DNA of 23,722 bases from Flavobacteriaceae bacterium (GTDB lineage: Bacteria > Bacteroidota > Bacteroidia > Flavobacteriales > Flavobacteriaceae): NCBI GenBank assembly GCA_018674025.1, contig JABHBC010000004.1:1-23722 (forward strand), in the 5' to 3' direction. Shown piece by piece: positions 8,271-15,692 of this stretch (positions within the stretch are counted from its first letter, which is position 1; every line of letters begins with the position of its first letter). The translations under genes and the position numbers were made by a program. The notes below the pieces were generated by a model that worked only from the letters and a program-made list of their open reading frames with translations, was not told the DNA's origin and did not search any database.

Positions 8271-9950
8271 ATGAGCAACGAAACTAAATTTGATTTTAAA
8301 TTTTATTATTGGGAAAAAACATTTAAAAACAAACCTTTTTTAAGACAACCTTTTGGTGACAATTGGGAAGAATACACTTGGGGTGAAGTTGGTCAACTTG
8401 CAAGAAAATTAGCTACAGGACTAAAAAGTCTTGGACTTCCAGAAAAAAGTCATGTAGGTTTAATGTCAAAAAACTGCAGAGAATGGATAATTGCTGATTT
8501 AGCTATAGTTATGGCAGGCTATGTATCCGTACCATTTTTTCCAAACCTAAATTCATCTGAAACTAAAGCCTTGTTAGATCAAGGAGATGTAAAAGCATTA
8601 TTTATGGGCAAGGTTGAGGATTGGGAAGAAATTAAACAAGGCGTCCCTAAAGATATGCCTATTATCGCTTTCCCTCATTATCAAGGGTTTTCTAAAATTA
8701 TCGAAGGATTTCAATGGTCTGATTTCATAAATAAATTTGATCCTCAAATCGAAAACTACTCACCAAATATAAATGATACATGGACCATTATATTTACCTC
8801 GGGAACAACTGGGAATCCAAAAGGAGTGGTTTTGGATTTTGGCACAGTACAAGGAGTATGGGATTTGTTTGAGGTAAGTTTAGCAGAAAAATACAATATT
8901 AGTCTTTCAGGAAAAAATAGTTGGTTTTCATATTTACCATTAAATCATATTGCTGAAAGAGTTGGGGTTGAATACACCAGTTTTAAATATGGTGGTGTAA
9001 TTTCATTTACAGAATCATTAGAAAGGTTTGGAGAAAACTTAAAAGCTGTTCAGCCAACTATATTTATTGGAGTTCCAAGATTATATACTAAATTTCAAAT
9101 GGGGATACTTTCAAAATTCTCTCAAGAAAAATTAGATCTTTTTTTAAAAATTCCTATTATTTCAACTATTATTAAAAGTAAACTTAAAAAAGCTTTAGGA
9201 TTAAGTAATGCTAGTGTAATAATTAATGGAGCTGCTCCTATGCTAGAAGTTCTAAAACAGTGGTATAAAAAAATAGGTATAAATATTACTAACGTATATG
9301 GAATGACAGAAAATTGTGCTATTTGTACTCAAATTTCTCCTTCAGTCACTAATAAAATAAACTCAGTTGGACTACCTCAATCAGGTGTGAAAATTAAAAT
9401 AAACCCCGAAAACAATGAGATTATGATGAGTGGAGCATTTGTAATGAAAGGATATTATAAAGATAAAGAACGAACTGACGAAACAATAAAAGATGGCTGG
9501 CTTTGTACAGGAGATCAAGGTAAAATAGATGAAGATGGGTATTTATATATAACTGGAAGAGTTAAAGATACATTTAAAACTAGTAAAGGAGAATTTATTG
9601 AACCATTAGGTCTTGAGAAATTTTTTGGAGATATTGTTGAGTTTGAACAAATATGCATAGTTGGTCTTGGGAACCCCCAACCAATGTTGCTAGTTGTTTT
9701 GTCAGAATCAGGTAAATCAACAGATAAGAATACATTAAAATCTATGATTGAAAATAAATTAGTAGCTGTTAATAAAGATTTAGTTAGCTACAAAAGAATC
9801 TCAACTATAATTTTTGTAAAAGATGATTGGAACCCTGAAAATGAAATATTAACTCCAACAATGAAAATTAAGAGAAATAAAATAAATGACAAATATCATG
9901 GCAAGTTTAAAGACTGGAGTGATAATAAAGAAACGGTAATCTGGGAATAA
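8271..9950 (+). CDS. AMP-forming acyl-CoA ligase (long-chain FadD15/ACSBG-like)
   Basis: A 559-residue adenylate-forming enzyme that would activate a free carboxylic acid with ATP and CoA. Motifs in order: the phosphate-binding loop TIIFTSGTTGNPKG (172-185), FSYLPLNHIAER (219-230) typical of long-chain ligases, INGAAPM (318-324), YGMTE (343-347), GWLCTGDQG (409-417), YITGRVKDTFKTSKGEFIEP (426-445), and LTPTMKIKRNKI (527-538) with the probable catalytic Lys532. It is somewhat shorter than the 600-residue Bacteroidota FadD-like enzymes. The LPLNHIAER segment and overall arrangement favour medium/long-chain fatty or isoprenoid acids over acetate. It starts the rightward arm, and its stop abuts the ATG of the dehydrogenase gene with no spacer, implying a translationally coupled operon. 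Confidence 0.9.
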   Translation: MSNETKFDFKFYYWEKTFKNKPFLRQPFGDNWEEYTWGEVGQLARKLATGLKSLGLPEKSHVGLMSKNCREWIIADLAIVMAGYVSVPFFPNLNSSETKALLDQGDVKALFMGKVEDWEEIKQGVPKDMPIIAFPHYQGFSKIIEGFQWSDFINKFDPQIENYSPNINDTWTIIFTSGTTGNPKGVVLDFGTVQGVWDLFEVSLAEKYNISLSGKNSWFSYLPLNHIAERVGVEYTSFKYGGVISFTESLERFGENLKAVQPTIFIGVPRLYTKFQMGILSKFSQEKLDLFLKIPIISTIIKSKLKKALGLSNASVIINGAAPMLEVLKQWYKKIGINITNVYGMTENCAICTQISPSVTNKINSVGLPQSGVKIKINPENNEIMMSGAFVMKGYYKDKERTDETIKDGWLCTGDQGKIDEDGYLYITGRVKDTFKTSKGEFIEPLGLEKFFGDIVEFEQICIVGLGNPQPMLLVVLSESGKSTDKNTLKSMIENKLVAVNKDLVSYKRISTIIFVKDDWNPENEILTPTMKIKRNKINDKYHGKFKDWSDNKETVIWE

Positions 9951-10706
9951 ATGGATGAAAGTTTAAAAAATAAAGTTGCTTTTATAACTGGTGCAGCAAC
10001 CGGAATTGGAAAAGAAACGGCACTACTATTAGCCAAGCATGGGGCTAAAATCATGATTGCCGATATTAATGAGATAGAGGGTCGAGCAACTACTAAAACT
10101 ATTAATGACTCGGGTGGAATTGCTTATTTTTATAAACTAGATACATCTATAAAAAAAGATGTTGCTAAAGTTTTAGATAGTATATTTAAAGAACATGGCT
10201 CAATTGAATTAGCAGTAAACAATGCTGGTATTGGAGGATTAGTAGGTTCACTTCATACGATAGAGGAACCAACTTGGGAAAGAATGATTTCAGTTTGTTT
10301 ATCAGGTGTTTTTTACTGTATGCAAGAAGAATTAAAACATATGATATCTAATAAAAGTGGTAAAATTGTAAATGTTTCTTCCCTAGCTGGTTTAAATGGT
10401 GTAAGAAATGGCAGTCATTATTCAGCTGCAAAACATGGTGTTATTGGACTTACTAAGTCAGCTGCAATAGAATACGGAGGTCTTAATATCAGAGTTAATT
10501 CAGTATGTCCAGGGTTTATTCAAACGGCAATTTTAGATGATGTCCCAGAGAAGTCATTAGAATTTGTAAAAAACTTAAGAGTTCCTATGAGAAGAATTGG
10601 AAACACTATAGAAGTAGCTGAAAGTATTTTATGGCTTTTAAGTGAAAAGTCTAGTTTTGTTAATGGAGAAGGTTTATTAATTGATGGTGGCTTTCAAGCT
10701 GGGTAA
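9951..10706 (+). CDS. Classical short-chain dehydrogenase/reductase
   Basis: A 251-residue NAD(P)-dependent Rossmann oxidoreductase of the classical SDR type. The cofactor motif is TGAATGIG (13-20), the structural motif NNAG is at 90-93, and the catalytic set is Ser144, Tyr157 and Lys161 (YSAAK at 157-161). Asp38 after the second strand (IADIN) suggests preference for NAD over NADP. The C-terminus GEGLLIDGGFQAG is standard. The start is fixed by direct abutment to the ligase stop codon. Given its neighbours, it probably oxidises or reduces a hydroxy/oxo group on an acyl-CoA or on the alcohol/aldehyde precursor of the acid activated by the ligase. SDR substrates cannot be read from sequence, so this is inference. 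Confidence 0.88.
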   Translation: MDESLKNKVAFITGAATGIGKETALLLAKHGAKIMIADINEIEGRATTKTINDSGGIAYFYKLDTSIKKDVAKVLDSIFKEHGSIELAVNNAGIGGLVGSLHTIEEPTWERMISVCLSGVFYCMQEELKHMISNKSGKIVNVSSLAGLNGVRNGSHYSAAKHGVIGLTKSAAIEYGGLNIRVNSVCPGFIQTAILDDVPEKSLEFVKNLRVPMRRIGNTIEVAESILWLLSEKSSFVNGEGLLIDGGFQAG

Positions 10707-10751
10707 AATAAATTCTATAGATTTTACTAGATCAGTCAAAAATTATTTGCT

Positions 10752-10778
10752 AATCTTAAAAAATAAATCATTAAGATT
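10752..10778. repeat. 8-bp inverted repeat between SDR and acyl-CoA dehydrogenase genes
   Basis: AATCTTAA at 10752-10759 and TTAAGATT at 10771-10778 form a perfect 8-bp inverted repeat with an 11-nt A-rich loop, inside the 144-bp gap 10707-10850. It could be a weak terminator/attenuator after the SDR gene or an operator for the dehydrogenase gene. The rest of the gap is featureless AT-rich DNA; no small ORF or convincing promoter box is seen. Confidence 0.35.
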
Positions 10779-10850
10779 TGTTAAACAATAAATCCCAATA
10801 AGTCTTTTTATTATACCACATTATTAACTTATTTTTACAAAAAAAATTTG

Positions 10851-12497
10851 ATGGAGTATTTTAATGAAGAACATAATCTTTTTAGAGAAAGCTTAAGAGA
10901 ATTTCTTAACAGGGAGGTAAGTCCAAATATTGAAGTTTGGGAGAAAGATGGGAGAATACCAAAATCAATATGGAAAAAAATGGGAGATATGGGTTTTTTA
11001 GGATTATCTTTTCCTGAAAAATATGGTGGAAGTGATTTAGATTTCTTTTTTGAAGTAATATTTAACGAAGAGCTAGGAAGGCTAAATAGTGGTGGTTTTG
11101 TTGTTACTCAACAAGTGGTTCAATATATGTCTGCTCCATATATCTACAAATACGGTAGTGATCAATTAAAAGATAAATATTTACCGGGAATAATTTCAGG
11201 AGACCTTATAAGCTGTATTGGAATAACTGAGCCTGATGCAGGATCAGATACAAAAAACATTCAAACTAGAGCAGAACTTATAGGGAATGAATATGTGATT
11301 AACGGATCTAAAACATTCATTACAAATGGGTTATACGGTGATTTTATTATCCTGGTAGTAAAAACAGATCCTAAAGCTGGTTCAAAAGGTGTAAGTTTAA
11401 TTTGTGTTGATCTTAATCAAAATGGAATTACTAAAAATAAAATTAATAAACTTGGCTGGCACTCATCTGATACTGCTGAACTAAGTTTTGACAACGTAAG
11501 AGTTCCTAAAGAAAATTTAGTTGGAGAGGAAGGAAAAGGATTTTACTATTTAATGAATGGATTACAACTTGAAAGACTTTGTTTTTTACCAAGTAATGTC
11601 GCAACAATGGAATATGCATTATCGGAATCTTTAAATTATATGTCTCAAAGAAATGCATTTGGAAGAACAATAGACAAATTTGAAGTTTTAAGACATCGAG
11701 TATCTCAATTGTCATCTGAACTAGAAGCACTGAAAGCATTTAGTTATTACTGTTGTGATTTATTTGATAAAGGAATTTATGATGTTAAATCATGTTCTAT
11801 GGGCAAGCTAATTGTTACTGAGTTACATGAGAAGATTTCAACTCAATGTCTACAGTTTTTTGGTGGAAATGGATATACGGAAGATTATCCAATGGCCAGA
11901 ATGTTTAGAGATTCAAGAATTGGAACTATTGGTGGAGGAACATCAGAAATTATGAGAGAGATTATTGCTAAAGTCATCATTGATGATGTGACATATGAAA
12001 AAGCAAAATCAAATGTAAATTCAGTAAGTACTAATTTATCAAATCAGGTCAATATCTCATCATTAGAAATGATAGACAATCATCAACTAAAATTGGCAAC
12101 AAAAACTCTCACAATCGCTGAGAATACAATAAATATGACCATCCAACACATTAACCAAACTGATAGTAATGGAGAAAGAAAAAGTAAATCTCAAGTAATA
12201 AGACATCAAATTGCTCAGTTGGCTTCTGAAATTGAATGTTCTAAACAGTTTGTTCATTCAATCAATAACAAATTTGAAACCACGGAAAATCTAGAAAAAG
12301 AAATATCTATGGCTAAGTTAACCTCAATGCAGTTAATGGATAGAGTAGTCTCAGAATGTTTTGATATGTATGAAAACTATGATAGTCTTGATCAGCATCC
12401 ATTGAAAAAAATATTTCAAAGTTCAAAGATGATTCAAATTTCTAATAATAAAAGAAATTTACATGACAATATTTCAAAACTTATAATTGAGAAATAA
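10851..12497 (+). CDS. LCAD/IVD-type acyl-CoA dehydrogenase with a degenerate duplicated C-terminal helical domain
   Basis: A 548-residue FAD-dependent acyl-CoA dehydrogenase. Residues 1-378 form a complete enzyme: N-terminal helical domain, central beta domain with GITEPDAGSDT and GSKTFITNG, and C-terminal helical domain with RNAFGRTI, QFFGGNGYTEDYPMAR and GGGTSEIM. The catalytic base position of MCAD is Gly (GGGTS, 361-365), but Glu241 in LQLER matches the helix-G base used by long-chain and isovaleryl-CoA dehydrogenases. Residues about 406-548 are extra: VIRHQIAQLASEIE (449-462) through SMAKL repeats VLRHRVSQLSSELE (279-292) and SMGKL at an offset of 170, with about 24 identities in a gapless 100-residue pairing, but without catalytic Glu or FAD/GGT motifs. 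The start is ATG at 10851; a TTG just before it is possible but unnecessary. Likely oxidises a long or branched acyl-CoA made by the ligase upstream. Confidence 0.9.
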   Translation: MEYFNEEHNLFRESLREFLNREVSPNIEVWEKDGRIPKSIWKKMGDMGFLGLSFPEKYGGSDLDFFFEVIFNEELGRLNSGGFVVTQQVVQYMSAPYIYKYGSDQLKDKYLPGIISGDLISCIGITEPDAGSDTKNIQTRAELIGNEYVINGSKTFITNGLYGDFIILVVKTDPKAGSKGVSLICVDLNQNGITKNKINKLGWHSSDTAELSFDNVRVPKENLVGEEGKGFYYLMNGLQLERLCFLPSNVATMEYALSESLNYMSQRNAFGRTIDKFEVLRHRVSQLSSELEALKAFSYYCCDLFDKGIYDVKSCSMGKLIVTELHEKISTQCLQFFGGNGYTEDYPMARMFRDSRIGTIGGGTSEIMREIIAKVIIDDVTYEKAKSNVNSVSTNLSNQVNISSLEMIDNHQLKLATKTLTIAENTINMTIQHINQTDSNGERKSKSQVIRHQIAQLASEIECSKQFVHSINNKFETTENLEKEISMAKLTSMQLMDRVVSECFDMYENYDSLDQHPLKKIFQSSKMIQISNNKRNLHDNISKLIIEK

Positions 12498-12512
12498 AAT
12501 TTAATTTTATTT
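12492..12512. repeat. 21-bp AT-only palindrome at a convergent junction (possible bidirectional terminator)
   Basis: AAATAAAATT (12492-12501) and AATTTTATTT (12503-12512) are perfect reverse complements around a single central T. The element contains the stop codon of the acyl-CoA dehydrogenase gene and ends 11 bp before the metG stop. With runs of A and T on both strands it may act as a weak bidirectional terminator. Being purely A/T, chance is also possible. Confidence 0.4.
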
Positions 12513-12523
12513 ATAATGATTAG

Positions 12524-14569
12524 CTAAGAAATATCTAATCCCTCATTTGTGGAAATATTATCGGGTGATATAAAAACATCTCTATCATTTTCATCTTTTG
12601 TCAACAGTACCATTCCTTGACTTTGAACTCCAGCAATAACTTTAGACTCTAGATTTGTTAAAACAACAACTTTAGTACCAATTATTTCATGTGGATCATA
12701 AGATTTCGCTATTCCACTAACTATGGTTCGAATTTCATTTTTTATATCTACTTTCAATAAAAGAAGTTTTTTAGATTTTTTAATTTTTTTAGCTTCTAGA
12801 ATAGCTCCTATTTTTAAATTTAGTTTTGAAAAATCATTTAAATTAACCTCTTGTTTTTTGCTAACTATGGATTTAGATTTTTTTGAAGAATTGAGTTTTG
12901 AGATTTGAAAATCAATTTCTTTATCCTCGATTTTAGTAAATAATAATTCGGCTTTGTTAATATTAACACCAGTTTTTATGAGATTGATATTTTTAATTAC
13001 ATTATCCCATGTCCATTCAATTTGGTGATCTTTTGAGTTTAAAATATCTTTTAGCTTTTTTGAGGTGTTAGGTAAGAATGGCTCGCTTATAACAGATAAA
13101 ATAGCTGAAATTTGTAAAGAGACATACATAACTGTTTCTACTCTTGCTTGATCTTCTTTTATTATTTTCCAAGGCTCTTGATCAGCTAAGTATTTATTAC
13201 CAGTTCTAGAAATGTTAATTAGTTCATTACATGCCTCCCTAAATCTAAACTTTTGGATAGATTTTTCAATTTTTAAAATAGACATATCAATCTGATTTAA
13301 TACCTCTTTATCATCATCTAAAAAATTATTTTTTTTAGGAATGGCGCCATTGTAATATTTATTTGTAAGGACTATTACTCTATTAATGAAATTTCCAAAA
13401 ATAGCAACTAGTTCGTTATTATTTTTTGCTTGAAAATCTTTCCAAGTAAAATCGTTATCTTTTGTTTCAGGTGCATTGGAGGTTAATACATATCGTAAAA
13501 CATCTTGTTGATTAGGAAAATCTTTAAGATATTCTGGGAGCCAGACTGCCCAATTTTTAGACGTTGATATTTTATCTCCTTCAAGATTTAAAAACTCATT
13601 AGCTGGAACATTCTTAGGTAATATGTATGAACCCTCAGCTTTAAGCATTGCTGGAAAAATAATACAATGAAAAACAATATTATCTTTACCAATAAAATGT
13701 ATTAATTCTGTTTCAGGATCTTTCCAATATTTTTCCCAATTTTTATTATTATTTTTTGCCCATTCTATAGTAGATGAAATATAACCAATTGGAGCATCAA
13801 ACCATACGTATAAAACCTTCCCATTAGCACTTTCTAAAGGTACTGGAACTCCCCAATCTAGGTCTCTTGTTACCGCTCTGGGTTTGAGTCCATCATCTAG
13901 CCAAGATTTACACTGTCCGTAAACATTAGGTTTCCAATCTAATTTGTGACTTTTCAAAATCCAATCTTCAAGAAAGGGTTGGTGGGAATCTAATTTCAAA
14001 TACCAATGTGTAGTTTTTTTTAGCTCCGGACTAAGTCCAGTTATTGAAGATTTTGGATTTATTAAGTCTATGGCATTATGACTGGCTCCACATTTCTCGC
14101 ATTGATCACCATAGCATTCAGTGTTATGACATTTAGGACATGTCCCTATAATAAATCTGTCAGCTAAAAATTGATCCTCGGATTCATCATAAAATTGTTC
14201 TGATTCAATTTTAGCAAACTGATTATTATCATTTAATTTTGTAAAAAAATTACTAGCAGTTTTGTGATGTATTTTTGAAGAAGTTCTAGAGTAGTTATCA
14301 AATGATATTCCAAAATCAACAAAAGAATCCTTAATAATTTTATGATATTTATCAACCACATCTTGTGGATTAATTCCATCTTTTTTAGCTTTCAATGTAA
14401 TAGGAACTCCATGTTCATCACTACCACAAACAAATAATACATCATTGCCTTTAATTCGCAAAAATCTGGAATAAATATCAGCTGGGATATAAACACCAGC
14501 CAAGTGACCAATATGTATTGGTCCATTGGTGTAAGGTAAAGCGGCTGTTATGGTGTATCTTTTGCTCAA
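12524..14569 (-). CDS. metG: Methionyl-tRNA synthetase
   Basis: A 681-residue class I aminoacyl-tRNA synthetase that charges tRNA-Met in the cytosol. The HIGH motif is at 19-22, the zinc knuckle is CPKC (144-147) with CEKC (157-160), and the KMSKS-equivalent loop is KISTS (333-337), the variant I recall as usual in this phylum. DGLKPRAVTRDLDWG (226-240) and HFIGKDN are further MetRS hallmarks. After the anticodon-binding domain and a Lys/Ser-rich linker, the last 110 residues form an OB-fold tRNA-binding domain (LNLKIGAIL, IVSGIAKSY, GVQSQGMVLL), used for dimerisation and tRNA capture. No in-frame ATG fits: the only candidates between the upstream stop and the conserved KRYTITAALPYTNGPIHIGH segment are ATT, CTT and TTG, and TTG at 14569 gives the expected N-terminus. 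Confidence 0.97.
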   Translation of the reverse strand: MSKRYTITAALPYTNGPIHIGHLAGVYIPADIYSRFLRIKGNDVLFVCGSDEHGVPITLKAKKDGINPQDVVDKYHKIIKDSFVDFGISFDNYSRTSSKIHHKTASNFFTKLNDNNQFAKIESEQFYDESEDQFLADRFIIGTCPKCHNTECYGDQCEKCGASHNAIDLINPKSSITGLSPELKKTTHWYLKLDSHQPFLEDWILKSHKLDWKPNVYGQCKSWLDDGLKPRAVTRDLDWGVPVPLESANGKVLYVWFDAPIGYISSTIEWAKNNNKNWEKYWKDPETELIHFIGKDNIVFHCIIFPAMLKAEGSYILPKNVPANEFLNLEGDKISTSKNWAVWLPEYLKDFPNQQDVLRYVLTSNAPETKDNDFTWKDFQAKNNNELVAIFGNFINRVIVLTNKYYNGAIPKKNNFLDDDKEVLNQIDMSILKIEKSIQKFRFREACNELINISRTGNKYLADQEPWKIIKEDQARVETVMYVSLQISAILSVISEPFLPNTSKKLKDILNSKDHQIEWTWDNVIKNINLIKTGVNINKAELLFTKIEDKEIDFQISKLNSSKKSKSIVSKKQEVNLNDFSKLNLKIGAILEAKKIKKSKKLLLLKVDIKNEIRTIVSGIAKSYDPHEIIGTKVVVLTNLESKVIAGVQSQGMVLLTKDENDRDVFISPDNISTNEGLDIS

Positions 14570-14610
14570 AAGGTTAATTTAAACTTCCCTGTAAAAGTAA
14601 ACATTTTATC

Positions 14611-14653
14611 AGTTAATATAAAAATGATTTTATATTAGTTTATTATATTAACT
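14611..14653. repeat. Nested inverted repeats in the metG / S66 peptidase divergent region
   Basis: TAATATAAAA (14614-14623) and TTTTATATTA (14628-14637) form a perfect 10-bp hairpin with a 4-nt loop. In addition AGTTAATAT (14611-14619) is the exact reverse complement of ATATTAACT (14645-14653), so the first arm can pair with either partner. The element fills the centre of the 94-bp gap 14570-14663 between two divergent starts. It could be an operator pair or an attenuator; its A/T-only character makes chance plausible. TAACTTTA (14649-14656) is one mismatch from a -7 box for the peptidase gene. Confidence 0.4.
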
Positions 14654-14663
14654 TTATAATGTT

Positions 14664-15683
14664 ATGAAAATTAAAATTATATATTTTACTTTTATTTATA
14701 TTAGTATTATTTCTAATATGAACGTTTTTAGTCAGTCAGATATCGAACAATCAAATGTATTGAAAACACAATTAATTCAGCCAGAACACCTCAAATCTGG
14801 TGATACAATATCAATTTTAGCTCCGTCTGGGGTTTTAAATAATTTTGATAATAAAATCACGAAAGCAATAAATATATTTAGAAGCTGGGGGCTTAATGTT
14901 GTTTTAGGAAATCATATTTATGATAAAAATGGTCATTTTGCCGGAACCGACAAAAATAGAGAGAAAGATTTTCAAAAAGCTTTAGATAATAAAAATATAA
15001 AAGCTATTTGGTGTGCTAGAGGAGGGTACGGAGCTGTAAGAATAATAGATAAATTAAACTTTGACAATTATTTAAAAAACCCAAAATGGATAATAGGATT
15101 CTCCGATATTACTGTCATTCATAATAAATTAAACTTTTTAAATAGTGAATCAATTCATGCAATGATGATATCAGGTTTTGAAGATATTGGCCAAAACAAC
15201 GATTCGCTAAGTAAATTAAAAAATGTTTTGTTTGGTGATAGTTTATCATATTCAATTGCTTCTAATAAAAATAATAAAACTGGAAAATCTGAAGGAATTA
15301 TTGTAGGTGGAAACCTAACTCTTATACAATCAACAATTGGTTCAAAAACAGAGTTAAAAATGAAAGATAAAATACTGTTTATTGAAGAAATAGGAGAATA
15401 TGCTTATCATATTGATAGGATGCTATATAGTTTAAAAAGAGCAGGTTACTTTGAAAATTGTAAGGGATTAATTGTTGGTCAAATAAGTGATGTAAAGAAA
15501 AATACTACAGACTTTGGAAGAAGTATAAATGAACTTATTTTAGATGTTTTAGATGAATATAACTTTCCTATTTTGTTTGATTTTCCTGCGGGGCACGAAA
15601 AAACAAACTTTCCAATTATATTAGGCAGAAAAGTTATACTAGATGTTTCTAAATCAGATGGTAAAGTAATTTTTTATAACTAA
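14664..15683 (+). CDS. Exported S66-family LD-carboxypeptidase
   Basis: A 339-residue serine peptidase of MEROPS family S66, which removes the terminal D-alanine from murein tetrapeptides during peptidoglycan recycling. It has the N-terminal LAPSG loop, WCARGGYGAVRI (112-123), the nucleophile motif GFSDIT with Ser147, IEEIGEYAYHIDRML with Glu241, and AGHEKTN with His311, giving the complete Ser-Glu-His triad of this family. Unlike the cytosolic E. coli LdcA it starts with a hydrophobic segment (IIYFTFIYISIISNMNVFSQ) that looks like a Sec signal peptide with cleavage near Ser/Gln24, so it would act in the periplasm. About 20 residues after the signal precede the peptidase domain. The last 4 bp overlap the mfd 3' end. 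Confidence 0.9.
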   Translation: MKIKIIYFTFIYISIISNMNVFSQSDIEQSNVLKTQLIQPEHLKSGDTISILAPSGVLNNFDNKITKAINIFRSWGLNVVLGNHIYDKNGHFAGTDKNREKDFQKALDNKNIKAIWCARGGYGAVRIIDKLNFDNYLKNPKWIIGFSDITVIHNKLNFLNSESIHAMMISGFEDIGQNNDSLSKLKNVLFGDSLSYSIASNKNNKTGKSEGIIVGGNLTLIQSTIGSKTELKMKDKILFIEEIGEYAYHIDRMLYSLKRAGYFENCKGLIVGQISDVKKNTTDFGRSINELILDVLDEYNFPILFDFPAGHEKTNFPIILGRKVILDVSKSDGKVIFYN

Positions 15684-15692
15684 TTTTTTATA
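15667..15692. repeat. Short tandem direct repeat over two convergent stop codons
   Basis: TAATTTTTTATA occurs at 15667-15678 and again at 15681-15692, a 12-bp exact repeat with a 14-bp period. It spans the TAA of the peptidase gene (15681-15683) and the TAG of mfd (15680-15682, minus). It probably arose by slippage; the T6 runs might assist termination of the rightward transcript. Confidence 0.45.

Noticed and set aside
10848..10850. TTG start for the acyl-CoA dehydrogenase
   Set aside because: An ATG follows immediately at 10851 and gives the usual acyl-CoA dehydrogenase N-terminus.
11506..11739. 77-codon antisense open frame within the acyl-CoA dehydrogenase gene
   Set aside because: It lies opposite the conserved catalytic region; codon pattern and motifs support only the sense gene.
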